Both the position numbers and the translations under genes were made by a program. From NCBI GenBank assembly GCA_964036155.1, contig OZ038422.1, forward strand, positions 61,713,201 through 61,777,200: a DNA stretch of 64,000 nt, in the 5' to 3' direction. The notes under the pieces were generated by a model. The model was given only the letters and a program-made list of their open reading frames with translations. It was not told the DNA's origin and made no database searches. Position 1 is the first letter of the stretch. The number at the start of each line of letters is the position of its first letter. This stretch comes from Diploscapter coronatus. Taxonomy: Eukaryota > Nematoda > Chromadorea > Rhabditida > Rhabditidae. This document shows, in pieces, positions 36,851 through 49,381 of the stretch.

Positions 36851-39320
36851 TTACATCTTCATTTTGATCTGCTTCATTTTGGGCTGTTTTGCCTTGGCCT
36901 CTCGCTTGAGTTCCATTTTCTAAATTTCTTTTTTAAATTGTGTTTTAAAGAATGAACAATACCTCCAATCTCCTCTGCTTCTCTGGATCCTCTTCCTCCA
37001 AAAGGCGCTGCTTTCTCTCTCTCGTTTTCTCCTCGCGACGGGCCTGGAATAAAACAATTAGAAAATGTAAAATTTTAAAAATGAACTAATATTTATGTTT
37101 TATTTACCTGTGCAGCTTCTTGTCTCATCTGATGGGTGGTCCTTAGGAACGCCTCTTCGTAGTCCTTTCTCTTCCTGTCCGCCTTGGCCTTGGCCTCTTT
37201 GCTCAGTCTCAGTTTTCTGGCCTGAAAATATTGTTTTCTTCAAGAAGGAACTATTTGCAAGGAAATTTCTAATTTTTAAGTGAAATTTTTTTAATCATCG
37301 AAAATTCGCCGACCTTTTCAAGAATGTAGAAGAGCAGCTGAAGGAGCTCATTCTGGCTCTCGGCCGTGTCGCAGACAGAAATGTTCACCGAGAAAATGAT
37401 CACCGAGTTGGTCTGGGGCAGTCTTGTATAGGTTTCGCCCCTATAAAAATATTCTTCGTAAAGATGAAAAAACATCAACTCTCTTCCAAGATAAAAATAA
37501 TTGTGGTCAAATCATATTTCAAGAATTCTATAAGGAACGTTTTCAAAAAAGATAAAATTATAGATTTTTCAAAGATAAAATTCTTCTTACTCAGGTGGCT
37601 TGGGTCCGCTAAACTGATCAGAGATATGGAAAAATTCGACAGCCTTTTCGTGCTTTCGCAAAATGTTTGCCACGCCTGGTTCCAGCATCGCGTAGATGGT
37701 CTCGGATTGGTCGGCAAAGAGGGCAAAGCTTAAGAGATATCATTTTTCAAACTTCTGACTTTTTATCAGAAACTCTTTTTAGAATAATATATAGAAAGGT
37801 CTAATTTTTGAAAATAGTCATGAAAATCCTAAGTGATTTTTAAAAATACCTGTTAGGCAAATTGAAAGTGGCGATATTCTTTTTCTCCTGCGTGAATGTG
37901 CTCAGATCCAACATTTCTTTCGCCTGTTTTATGGTCGATTTTTTCTGACCGAAGAGGAGAACGAAGGGGTCGATTTCACCGTCATCCAATTCGACCTGAA
38001 AATTGTATCTTAAAAATACAAATTTTCTTTTCTAATTTTTCATAGAAAATTAAGTTTAAATAAAAATGTAATTACGATCATTTTCAACCTACCTTGAAAA
38101 TGACTCTATCATTAGTCGGCGAGAACATCGCCATAACTCTGCTTGCAAAATCTTGTCGTTTAACGGTACGAATCTGGAAAATTTATTGATTTTTGCCCAA
38201 ATCGAGTTGAACTCAAACCTGGACTTGCATATGGCTGACGGCGCTTCTACCACTGCACCAGATGGTGAACGAGCAGTCCGTGTCCCGCTGCATATGGCCG
38301 CCCTTCGCCTCTTCGCTCAGACCGTCGTCACCAACCTGGAAATGAAAATAAGTTTAAACCTTGGAAATATTCTTATGCTTCTTGGAAAGTTCATACATTG
38401 TGAGACAGAATGGTGCTGATAAACGGGAAAAAAAACAATTTTTAAGACCATTTTATAGAATTTTGTGAGGAAAGTAATATATTTTTATTGATTTTTCTTA
38501 GTTTTTATAAAAAATTTACCAAAGCAAACTGGGTCTCCAAAATCTCTCGGTTATTTTCAAACCAATTCGTCGCAATCGTTTGATTCACGTTCCGACCGAT
38601 CATGTAGTTGACCTGGAGTTTGAAAGAAGAAATTGAAAAATGTAAGTTTAAAAATACCAGATACAACACGATGATGACCAGAATGATGGCTTCGACTTGG
38701 TACGAGGCCCAGTTGGATCGGAAGTGGGCCGGAACCTAAAATTTGAAAAAATTTTAATTCAGGTATACGAAAGTTTTGCCATATTTTCCTGTGCGATTAT
38801 TGCTCTAGATATTTTCTTCAAATATACATTTTCTGCGTGCACTTTTCAGATATCAAACGCTTAGAATACATTCTTACATCAGCAAATTTTAGGGGCTGGG
38901 GAGCGCCTTGGCCCTCCTCCTCTTTTTTGCCCTGGCTGCCCACTTCGAACTCTTCCTCGGTTTCTACGCCATAATCCTCGAAATCGCTGTCGTCCTGAAA
39001 TTAAAAAAATGACTTTTCGAATTTTTAGGGGACACGATTTAAAAAAAAAAAATTAAATCCTACCACTTTCTTGGGAGGCGGTTTCTCCTCGACTTTGACT
39101 TCTTGCTTTTTCTGAGGTTCACGGGGCTGTTCCACAATTATTTCTTCTTCGTCCTGAAAAATTTCATTTTTAATCATAAATAAAAACAAAGATAAAATTA
39201 GGATTATTTTTAAATTCGGACCTCAAACTCGGCAAATTCGTTATCCTCTATGTTTCCGCCTCTAACCAAAATCGGCCCGACCACAAGCAACACCAAGAAG
39301 CCGAATTTTATCAGCCCCAT
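36851..39320 (-). CDS. CCDC47: CCDC47 (calumin), ER membrane protein
   Basis: A multi-exon minus-strand gene. The start MGLIKFGFLVLLVVGPILV is a signal peptide. Next is a very acidic lumenal segment (EDNEFAEFEDEEEIIVEQ, KKVDDSDFEDYGVETEEE), then FRSNWASYQVEAIILVIIVL as the TM helix. The cytosolic DUF1682 domain follows: NWFENNREILETQFALVG, CSGRSAVSHMQVQI, VIFKVELDDGEIDPFVLL, KKNIATFNLPNSFALFADQS, FHISDQFSGPK and YTRLPQTNSVIIFSVN. The C-terminus is Lys/Arg/Glu-rich and ends QIKMKM. CCDC47 is part of the PAT/multipass translocon machinery and influences ER calcium. The order and content match the family across the whole length. Confidence 0.93.
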
Positions 39321-39500
39321 CTGAAATAATCAATTACAGCCTTGAAAAATCAAAAAACAAAAATCGATAAAATCTTTGAATGGGGGAAGCGGTCGGAGTG
39401 TAAACGCAGTGCAGCGAATTCATTTGAACCATTTATTATTGCTATTTTCGATTTTAGCATTCATGTGATTTCTCGGATCTTCTCCTAGAATGGTGCCAGG
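39321..39500. promoter_or_regulatory. Bidirectional promoter region between CCDC47 and EXTL3/rib-2
   Basis: The two start codons face outwards across 180 nt. The stretch has a GC-richer centre near 39385-39415 inside AT-rich flanks. Both products work in the secretory pathway, so coordinated expression is plausible but inferred. Confidence 0.5.
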
Positions 39501-39504
39501 ATGA
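39490..39504 (+). other. Minimal upstream ORF overlapping the EXTL3 start
   Basis: The sequence ATGGTGCCAGGATGA encodes four codons and a stop. Its TGA overlaps the ATG of the main ORF as ATGA (39501-39504). An acceptor-like CTAG sits 2 nt before the first ATG. If the mRNA is trimmed there by trans-splicing, the short ORF would lie right at the 5' end. Confidence 0.5.
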
Positions 39505-42500
39505 ATTTGCAGTTTTCCAAGCAAAACGACGCTATATCGTCGAGATTTTTCCGGAAACTGATACGGGACAAGACGATCATTTTCTTAATCGCATTTCTAA
39601 TTTATTCCTATTTCATTTACTACCTGGCTAGCAACGGGTCCTGTAGAGAATTAGGGTATTTTTCTTAAAATATATGTATTATATATTTTTGACAAAGAAT
39701 TGTAGATTCGAGGAATTAAAGCCGAACGACTATGATCTCGGCTGTAACGGATATCCACTGGACTACCGGGTTAAGGACCAACAAAGGTTGGAGTTAGGTT
39801 AATTTGAACAATTTTGATTTTTTTTAGAATTCTATCGTCAGTTCGAGAAGAATTATTGAGGCTATCTGAAAAATTAGAAGACATCCATAAAACTTTCGAT
39901 GAGTTGAATAAGCAAATTCCTTTGAAGCGTGGGTTAAATGAAGATTATTTTTCATTTTTCCAAATTTTAGAGCTTGAATTGTCATCAATAGAGGGGGACA
40001 TTGAAAATGCTCAGCGAGCACTACAGGAGCTTAGGGAAAGACGAAATGTTCAGGTTTAAATTGAATTTAAATTGAACGACTTTAACATTCCATATAGGTC
40101 TTCCTACCTCACGAGCCCCTTAAACTAAATCCGATTTCTAAAAATCAGACGATAATTTCAAATAGTTCGTCGATCTTTGAAGAGCTCATTGATTTTAGGT
40201 ATTGTTGTTGTTTTTTTTTTTTTTATTTTACTATTTTACATTCAGTCGATGCTCCATTTCGAATTTCATGCCTATTTATATTCACAAGAGTTCCAATAGT
40301 TTTAATTCGTGGATTGAAAACTTCAAGACCGAAGGAAATGTGGTTGAATCAATAGAGGAGGCTTGTATTTCGGTATAAATATTCGAGTTTCTATAAAATT
40401 ATTCAATTCTTTAGATTTATCTATCTGAATCGGGTCTAGTTGGTTTATCGGAATTTTCGCCAAATTTGATCGTTCTAAACTTCGGGTTGAATCAACTTAA
40501 TTTCAAAACTACTGCCTCTAATTATATCGCTGTACAGTCTAATAATCATAGGAGGTATTATTTTAATTATATTTCAATGTAATTATAATTAAACTTAGGC
40601 ATATCGACTTTGCCGCTTATTTGAACGTTAGTGATTTCGATGACGATCTTTGGAAGGAGCCTCCGCCTTTACTTCCGTACACAAGAAAGGTATATTTTCA
40701 TTAAAGTATAATTTAAATATATGAATTTTTAGAATTTCATATTATATTATATCGATACTGATGGTGAAGATTCATTGACATCCACTGATATCTCCACTCT
40801 TCTAACATCCTCGAAAAGGTCTCAGGATACAATCGAAATTCTGCGATGTTCTGGAGAGAGTTCGAAGTGCTCGAATGATACAGTTAGAGGTAACGATTTC
40901 TTTATATATATATATTTTTAAATACTTATTTTTAGCTTCAACATTCCAGTCTTCCATATTTTGCATTCTATCGTCGGTTCAATTGTTCCAGCGAAGGTTC
41001 TATGAAAGTTTGCAATCCGGGTGTATTCCAGTAGTTCTATCATCGAGTCAAATATTGCCGTTTGAAGGCATTTACTATCTAAAATATAATAAAGTGTAAA
41101 AGTATTTTCAGATCAAGTTGACTGGCGACTAGCGTCAATCAAAATTCCTCGAGCTCGGTTTCCTGAAATCCACTTCATTCTGAGGTCCTATTCAATGTCG
41201 GATGTTTTGGAGATGAGAAGACAAGGACGGATATTCTTCGAGACTTATTTGGCTGATAAGCGAGGTAATATTTAAAAAAAAAATATTGAAAATTAGCGAA
41301 TAAACATGTTTTAGCGATTACTCGATCCATATTAGCATCACTAAGATATCGACTTCTATTGCCTTCAGAGGATAAGAATTTCGAAAGGGTCAGAGCAAAA
41401 CCTTTGTTCAACAACTCCTTCACCTCACCGCAATCAGTGATACCCGCATCACCGATCTATGAAGAGGAATATTTGGGTATTTTTAATTTAAATAAATTTT
41501 AAAAGTAGTTATTATTTTAGGTCCCCTTGAGTCATCCTACGACTCACCATCTCACCTGCATAACTTTTCTTCTCTGAACATCTACTCTCACAAACTCTGG
41601 AACGAATTTCCAATGTCAACTTTCGGAAGCTCTCTAGAATTCTTGCCAATAGCATATCAACCTCCGACAGAAGTGGAGTTTTATCCTGATTCGTTGGAAG
41701 GTTAATTTGAAGAGTTGATGGGGTTAGGTCGAAGTTAAAATGAGAGTTTAGGATTCCGACCCATCGAGCCTGGAAGTGGAGTGGAGTTCAGTAAGGCGTT
41801 AGGAGGGAACTTGCAACGGGAACAGTTTACAGGTATTCTCAACTTTAGATAATTGAGAAATAATGAGGGGCTTTAGTCGTTCTATTAACGTATAACCGCG
41901 ACGCTGTCTTGTCTGCTTCATTGGAAAGACTGAATAGAATGCCATACTTGAATAAGGTCATCGTGATCTGGAATAACATCGACAGAGAACCTCCATTGTC
42001 CTGGCCGAAGTTGCATGTGCCCGTGGAATTCCTCAAAATGACCAAGAACAGTTTGAATAACCGCTTCGTTCCTTGGGATCGAATAAAAACCGAAGCTGTA
42101 TTCTCGCTGGATGACGACATTGACTTGAGGCAGCATGAGATTATTCTCGCATTTAGGTAAATTAAAAAAGAAGGAATTTTTAACAACGACATTTTCAGAA
42201 TCTGGCGAGAAAACCGTGATCGAATCGTCGGATTTCCAGCGAGATTCCACTCTCGCTACAACGATTTGATGTATTACAACAGCAACCACACTTGCCAAAT
42301 GTCTATGATTCTGACCGGAGCGGCTTTTATTCACAAGGTATAATAATAATAATAAACTTGTATTTATTGAGAACTATTTAGGCCTATCTTTACGCGTACA
42401 CCTTCTCCATGCCTTCTGCTATTCGAAAACATGTGGATGAAGTGACGAATTGCGAAGATATCGCCATGAATTTCCTGGTTTCGCATTTAACGCGAAAACC

Positions 42501-42805
42501 ACCGATTAAAACGACTAGCAGATGGACTTTGAAGTATTTTTTTATTTGAAATATATTTGAATATAATTTTAAGATGCCCAACTTGCATTGAAAACCTGTG
42601 GCAGGATGAGTCGCATTTCGCTGAAAGACATGAATGCATTCGATTATTCACTAAAATATACGGATATAATCCGCTGAGGTATTATTTGTTCGATAGATTT
42701 ATATTTCAAATGTTTTATTAAAGATTCACCCAATTCCGAGCCGACTCCATTCTCTTCAAAACCCGACTACCGGCGGACAAGCAGAAATGCTTTAGATTTG
42801 TATAA
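39501..42805 (+). CDS. rib-2: Exostosin-like glycosyltransferase, EXTL3/rib-2 type
   Basis: About seventeen exons encode roughly 800 residues. A short cytosolic N-terminus is followed by one TM anchor ([20 protein letters not shown]), so it is a type II Golgi/ER protein. A coiled-coil stem comes next ([20 protein letters not shown]). The exostosin (GT47-like) domain follows ([34 protein letters not shown]). The C-terminal GT64 domain has [41 protein letters not shown], the metal-binding SLDDDID, and [19 protein letters not shown]. The protein ends soon after KCFRFV. The family adds GlcNAc in starting and extending heparan sulfate chains. The long coiled-coil stem and overall length fit EXTL3/rib-2 rather than EXT1/2 or EXTL2. 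Confidence 0.92.
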
Positions 42806-44204
42806 TTTCCACGACATGTACTTATTGCTTACGGGTATAGTTTCCAGCTAAATCGAAATTAATTGCCATTTTCATATCAGATCTGAAATCTACGCCTTTT
42901 CTTAAACACTTGTGCTAAATATATCTAACTGTAAATCATTTTGCTCAGGATTAACTTTTGCCTTGGCTTAAACTCAATAAATTATTAGACTTGCACTGTT
43001 CCACATTATAAATGATAATGATTAATATAAATACACTATTCAAATATACCCCAAGAAGTGACAATTGTTCTACTATTTATTATATATACGTGTAAAAGGA
43101 GTGTCGCGCGTGTAATTGCACTGCAAACAAGTATATGCAAGTCTGTAAGGTCTGTCAGAAAGGTGCATTATATTCACTGTCCATTCTACCCCCTTCTCTC
43201 TTCCCTCATCATCTTCACCTTCAGCCTTATTTTGTCTGTCGAGGAATACCCCCCTCTCAGCAAGGCCGCGGACGGCACAATCGATTCCGCCTCAAATGGG
43301 CGAAGCAATCTATGCCTATATTTAGGAAAATCTAATATTTGTACTAAAACTAAATCTAAATCTAACATTTATTTTATATATGGTACATAAAGGTAAATAT
43401 CACTACTTCTAACATACTCGATATCCAGTATGCATAAATTTCAACAAAAATCACGTTAGATGTAATTTATTATTCAAACCTCAAAAATTCACGATTATTT
43501 TGTTAATAATCATATATAAATTCGAGTTTCTAGATATTTAGGTATCTATCTAAATATTAACTAAACATACATTTCTGATTGTGTGAGTGTTCTCTACAAG
43601 TGTGAATGCTGTATGTGCCTTTTCTCTCTTTCCCTATGTTTTTTTTTCTCTTTTCCCCATTTCTGCCTCCCTCTTCGTTTCGCATCGATCGTGTGTTTCC
43701 GTGTGTGGCAGCAGCACTGCAGCCGAGCCTCAAACGGCACTCTTTTCGTCTCTTTCCCTCCCATATTTCGCTCCTGCTTTCCATCTTTTCCTCCCTGCGC
43801 ATGTTCCCGAGGACCTCGAATATTTCAAGAATATTCTCTCGATTTTCTAGAACTATATTCTAGAACAGATTCTATTAGGGAACAGTTTACTTGGCAACGA
43901 TTTTGCCCCAGAACCACTCAGCTTCGCCTGACTTTTGCTCAACCTCGGTAAGAAATCAGTTGATTCTGATTCAGGTGAGCAAAGCTCAGGTGTGGCGGAA
44001 TGCGTTCGAAGAATTCAGAAACATTTTGTTTCCAGATTTTATTCTCGAAAATAAAAAATTTCTTCCACATGACATAAAAGCCTATAAAAGGCTTAAATTT
44101 GATTGATAGCTTTCTATCAGCTGAATCGAGAACTCCTGTCAGGAGCCATTTTTTCGGCAATCTTAACACCCTATCTTCATTTTTCATTTCTGCGCCTGAT
44201 AAGT
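42806..44204. other. Intergenic region with pyrimidine-rich block
   Basis: 42806-43560 is AT-rich with no supported gene. 43600-43800 is strongly CT-rich on the plus strand and gives several spurious ORFs. A heat-shock-element-like cluster follows at 43818-43872. The block probably serves the gene starting at 44205. Confidence 0.45.
43818..43872. promoter_or_regulatory. Heat-shock-element-like cluster
   Basis: A perfect three-unit element TTCAAGAATATTC lies at 43824-43836. TTCTAGAA occurs at 43845-43852 and again at 43858-43865. A further GAA (43818-43820) and TTC (43870-43872) flank the set. Arrays of nGAAn in alternating orientation are the binding form for trimeric HSF. It is about 330 nt upstream of the start at 44205. 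Confidence 0.45.
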
Positions 44205-46241
44205 ATGCAGAATTCTAGTCGGTCGAATAATTTTGGGCTACCAAAATACACGAATATTTTTAGTCTAGGATTAATTTTACTATTTACGTTATGTTGTAGT
44301 GAACCGCTTAGCAGTAGGCAGTAAGTAATATTTTATTTTAATTTTTCCTATCTTCAAACAGATGTTTATATTTATTTTATAATTGGTATCAGAACGTCTG
44401 GCTCTTCAATAATAAACAAACAACGTTTTTTTTTTCAAAATATCGTAGAAATATTAGAAATTTTCCGATAAAATATCATTCATCTCAAACGTGTCAATCA
44501 AAGTCAAGCCATTAAACGCTATGCAAGCGTTTTGTCATGTGGCTTAATGCATGCAGAGTTCGAGAACAAAATATCCTAAAGTTCACATATATTTCAAGAT
44601 CATTTAGATGTAATGTAGTTAGAGGAGGGCGCAAGTGAAATTCCCGTTATGAAGACAAAGCCATAAAAAGTATTTTCTAGAAATCTTTAATATTTGAGCA
44701 GCTAACAGCAAAAAACGGATCAGTGTAGCCAAAGGGATAAATTTCTGAGGACGATCATCCGAAAACTCCTTTTTGCGAGCAAATTTTGGTCAAGCGAAAA
44801 GCGTGCCCTTCCTTTGCAATCAATAGAGCAAAGGCTATTTCAAAGGAAGAGCGGCTTTGAAATATTTTCGCTTTAATGATTCTTTTTCATGGTAATTATG
44901 AAAGTTCACGCCCACCTTACAATTTGATCGCAAACTTGGACGAAACAAATGTCAAATAGGCTTGTGACTCGTTGTTTGAGTTTTTCGTTTTCAAATCGTT
45001 GTCGTTGCTTGTCCATGGCGATTTTGATATTTTTCTTTTTGTCAAAATATTCTCCGACAGAAAATACATCGAATAAAGTTTGGAGATATCGTAAGACGAA
45101 CGTCTGATGATACAAACAAACCGTTTTAAAATTTCACTGTACGTTTTGGTCGGCTCAGGTTGAATTTAGGAGGCATGTTTCTCAATCAAAATATCTCTAA
45201 TGTAATATCTAATAATAGGAAAAAGAAACATTTCTAGAATTCTTTTGAAAATTTCGACGAAAAATCACTTTATGACTTTGTCTTCAACACGTGAGCGGGA
45301 CTTGCGTCCTCTAATTAATAGTATTGAAAAGTAAGCTAGCAATAAGACTTACATACCCAAACGATGAGAATTTAAAAGTAACTTGAACATCTAGTTTTAT
45401 TTTACAAGTCCTAACCTCGTAAAATTCATTGGTTTTCGAATTCAGTACGAATGATACCTTTACCGAAGACACGATTTACATCAAGATTTACAAGGAGTGT
45501 TGGACAAAATGTCAGGAGACGTTTCAAATTGACTCAAATGGCGGTGAAGCCATGAAAGAGTTAGCTTCCGGGGCCTTTAATCAGGAAAGACATAGGAACT
45601 ATTGTAGGTAATGCAAATACGAAATAAAATCCTATCCAGACTCATGAAATTCGAAAATTAGACACTACAATACATCTCGCGAATGTGCTAACGAGTGCAT
45701 CAAAGGGCAAAAGGATCATCATTACTATCTGAGACCGTTCTTTAGACGAAATTATTTGAACGAGTTCATTTGTTTCAAGCATTACGAAGGTATTTTATCT
45801 TTTGTTCTAAAAGTACTTTTCCATTTCAGAGTTCCATAAATTCATTCCCTGCTACTTGGCTGGCGACGTCATCAAGTCCTTCTACAATCGGTGCGGTAGC
45901 GAGTTCGTGGACGACGACGATGCCGTTGAGGCCTCGGATCAAACTTGCGAGTAAGCGTTTTGCCCCTAATTTTTGATAGGTTGCGTCGAGCTTTATTTTT
46001 CAATCGACTATTTCAGCTCGCTCAAGTGCCTACTGAAGCAAATGCCCAATGCGCTCAGAGTCCAGTGTGATACTCAAGGCTTATATAGCATTTTTTTTAG
46101 AAATAGTATTTTTGAATTTTAGGCCACGAGGAACAAGCCTTTGCCGCTGGACAGCTACTTCAAAGATCCGTGGCTGCTCAACTCCGTGAAAGAATCCGAC
46201 TCCACCATCTGACGCAGTTTTGTGGAATCCAAAACGTCTAA
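44205..46241 (+). CDS. Cysteine-rich secreted protein, CPG4-like domain
   Basis: Six exons: 44205-44320, 45446-45607, 45662-45790, 45830-45953, 46017-46078 and 46123-46241. A hydrophobic segment (IFSLGLILLFTLCC) near residue 23 is likely an uncleaved or late-cleaved signal. The body has evenly spaced cysteines: KECWTKC, YCRHYNTSRECANEC, ICFKHYE, IPCYLAG, NRCGSEF, TCDSLKC, VQCDT and QFCGI. The pattern resembles the nematode CPG4/DUF19-type extracellular family found in eggshell and matrix proteins, but the assignment is by eye. Intron 1 is 1.1 kb, far longer than the others. Intron 5 (46079-46122) appears to be GC-AG. Confidence 0.65.
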
Positions 46242-46320
46242 CTTCGCGAGACTTTTTTATTTGACACTTGCCATAATATTTTGCCTTTTATTTAATATAA
46301 ATAAACAATTATTGATTAAG

Positions 46321-47800
46321 TTATGTCTTATCTCTGTCAAGATTAATGGACACGTAAGGGAGATCAAAACCAAACAGCACGTAATCGTAATAATAGAGTT
46401 TTAGGAATTTCTTCATCGCTTTAGGATCTAGAGTATTAGCTTTAATTTAAATACTAAATAAAATTTTTACCTGATAATAGTATAGCTTCATACTTAGCCC
46501 TTTCAGGGTTTGTGGCTGTTTGATGTAGGGAATGCTTTGCTGAATTTCAAGTAGGATTTTAAAAATAACGAATTTAAGATCACTTACACATTTGCTTAGA
46601 AATATAGGCTCGTTTTTCTTGTTTGACGCCAAAGTTTCTACAGATATAAATAAAATAAAATAAAAATACGAAAATACCTTAAGGCTTCAAGAATTTGTCG
46701 GTTCATGCGGCTTTTGTCCTCGCCTTTTGCTGCATATTTAATAATTGTATAATTTTCAAACATTTTTTGGAAATTGCAGTGCCTAAAATATAAACCAAAA
46801 ATAATTTAAGCCAAACGACAAATACCAAGATTGCGGATACGTATGAATATCTTCGTATCCTACGCCCGGTACTTTTCCTTTCGTATAGCCGAAGGCTCTC
46901 TGATATTGTCTACTGACGAAGCAGCTGATATTTTTTTCACAGTTATAACAATGCTTCGTAAAATCGACGAGGATATCTTTGTTCTCCCTGAAAATTCACA
47001 GAAAATGAAATTTCAATAGGACATCTAATATTTTTTTAAACAAAAATTGCTATATTAATCAAAAATTTTCCTACATCACGCATTTATCGACAAAGGCGCT
47101 GACGAATCTGTCTAGAGGATCTCGGACGATCGCCAAAAAATTCACGTTGTCCTTGATCTTCCCCTTCGTTACTCGACTAGTTGCGTCTTTTAAAAACTCC
47201 GCCTCATTTTCGTCCATGCAAAATCTAAATTTAGGTAATGTTTTCTAAAAAAAAAACGATCGATAAAATCTACCGATTCTGATAATATTCAGTATATAAA
47301 GATCGATTCGCCGCCATAAATTCTTTCGGCTTGAATAAATAACAAACGACGGCAGACATGAAGGTCGACATTATCTAAAATTTCATATTTTTCAAAATAA
47401 TTTAAAGCTATAATGTGATATTCCACCTTCTCAATAGCGCAATACACAATACGGTTTTCAGGGGATATCTTAAATATAAATAAGTTTTATTATTGCAAAA
47501 CGAATATACCCTAAATTTATCGACGAAATAGTGGAACGGAGGAACGCAATCCGATGTCTTCCCCGGCGAGCAAATTTCGGATAATGAGTATCTTCGTCGT
47601 GGAGACTGATCAATATCGACTGAAGAAGATGGTATTGTTATATCACTTGGAGCGCAGTTAGGAACTTCTAATGATATTATATAAACAGAAGTGTTATTCA
47701 AATTATTACCATTAGTTTGTTTCAAATAAATAAAAATAGAAATGGCTAGCAACAATATGGAATATACGAAGAATATTGTCGAACAGTTAACGATCCTCAT
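46321..47800 (-). CDS. Golgi carbohydrate sulfotransferase (Sulfotransfer_2 family)
   Basis: The minus-strand gene begins MRIVNCSTIFFVYSILLLAI, a type II signal anchor. The PAPS-binding motifs are visible: RIVYCAIEKIMSTFMSAVVC for the 5' phosphosulfate loop, and NFLAIVRDPLDRFVSAFVDK for the 3' phosphate site. CYNCEKNISCFVSRQYQRAF follows, then DIHTYPQSWHCNF, a nematode-typical segment. The C-terminus is LKLYYYDYVLFGFDLP and VSINLDRDKT. The family includes C. elegans chondroitin and related sulfotransferases (chst-1 type). The substrate is not certain. The stop is 79 nt from the convergent stop at 46241. Confidence 0.8.
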
Positions 47801-49381
47801 GATAGCATGACTTAAAATGCTCTATAATTCAAACATTATAGGTAGAGATGCCAGAATGCCAAAATTAGCATTCCGAATTATGCATTAGAAATTTTTAGAC
47901 TTTTTCCCGACCTATCTGATCAGGTTCCTAATTGATAATCATGGAAAACTGTTTTCGTATGATATAGTATGAATTTTTTTCTCAAGCTTTATGGTTGGAA
48001 ACTCCCCCAAAATTCTCAAAAATCGTGAAATTTGGATATCGAGATCATGGTATCTCGAAAATTAGACCATACTCACAAAATGTACGAACGGACTCTGAAA
48101 CTACGATATCGGATTATCGACCACGTGTTTTAGCGTTTTTCACCAAACGATAGCACACGATAGCACAAATCGATTAAAAAACATTCCTCGGATTGAAAAA
48201 TGGCGAAAAATATTCAAAGTTACGAAGAGAAGAATGACAGTTTACCTCGCGACGCAACTGAACAACGGAATTTTGCTTTGAGAAAGGCTACTTGGAAACC
48301 TCAAGCCATGCGAAAGAGGATGAGGGATGGTAGGGAAAACGATTCCTCTCTCACATTATTTTGCGTGACTTGGTGGTTTCTAAATTGCCAAATTTTGTAT
48401 AATGCCAAAACAGCGAAACTGATTGCTGATTTTTTTAAAAAGCGGCTGCATAAAAATGCGTCGTACAAAAATGAGCATAACTTTCGATAGGATGAGCCAT
48501 TTTTTACGGGGATCTAAAAACCATTTTACTCCATCCAATCTCGCCGACCATACTGATGCTAAATTTCCCCATGATTATCAATTCCGAAAACTCATTTGGT
48601 ATCTCTAACTATAAGAAAGTATTTAACAATAGCACTGAAAATCTGCTATAATGTGCAATGTCAATGGTGATGTTATAAATATTAGACAATATAGCAACTT
48701 TCAGAGCGACCGATATAAGTGATATTAGACATACCATCAGACGTGCATTTTATTGGGGAAACGGAATTATGTCGTTGAACTTTATAAATCGTAATGAAGT
48801 TCTTTGAAAATATGATAGGCCGTCGAATTATCGGCCGAAACTATTGCGAAAATATTACGTTGGGAGCAAAATTCAACGTGTCATTAATACTCTTGGGGAT
48901 TTTCGTCGGTAATAGGGATATAATATTGATGTTATAGACGCGAAACTCGTTATATCAATAGAAAAATGGAATTTTCAATTGTCACTTTTTTCGTATTTTT
49001 AGGCCGAAATTTTAAAAATTCACTTATAATTGCAACGCTTTATTATGGCATACTTATTTAACATTATAAAAGTATCGAAATAAAGCAGAAAAATCATGGA
49101 TTAATCTCGTTGAGACTAGTTCAATTTCAAACAATTCTAGGATAAATTTTTTTTTATGTATTTATGCAGAAAGCCCTAATATGTAATCTATGCTCAATAT
49201 ATACGGAGTATTATAAATTGTTAATATACTAAAAGTACATAAAAGCTTCGAATAATGGAAATGTGGGTTAGTCGCGAATTTCAAAATAGGAATACTGATT
49301 AAAATATGTGTATTTTCGTAAAGCATATAATTTGAATAACATAATAAAATGTAATTCTAACAAGTATAGGGATTTAGATGC
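47801..49381. other. Intergenic region
   Basis: No supported gene. A 96-codon plus-strand ORF (48200-48490) begins MAKNIQSYEEKNDSL but has no splice context or recognisable domain. The remainder is AT-rich and featureless by eye. Confidence 0.45.

Noticed and set aside
43058..44106. Multiple overlapping ORFs in a CT-rich intergenic block
   Set aside because: All three frames are open because of pyrimidine richness; no domains or splice structure.
44906..45115. Coiled-coil-like minus-strand ORF inside the 1.1-kb intron of the cysteine-rich gene
   Set aside because: Ends in a plausible donor, but no second exon in phase was found; a nested gene cannot be supported.
48200..48490. 96-codon plus-strand ORF
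   Set aside because: No signal peptide, domain, splice context or neighbour link.
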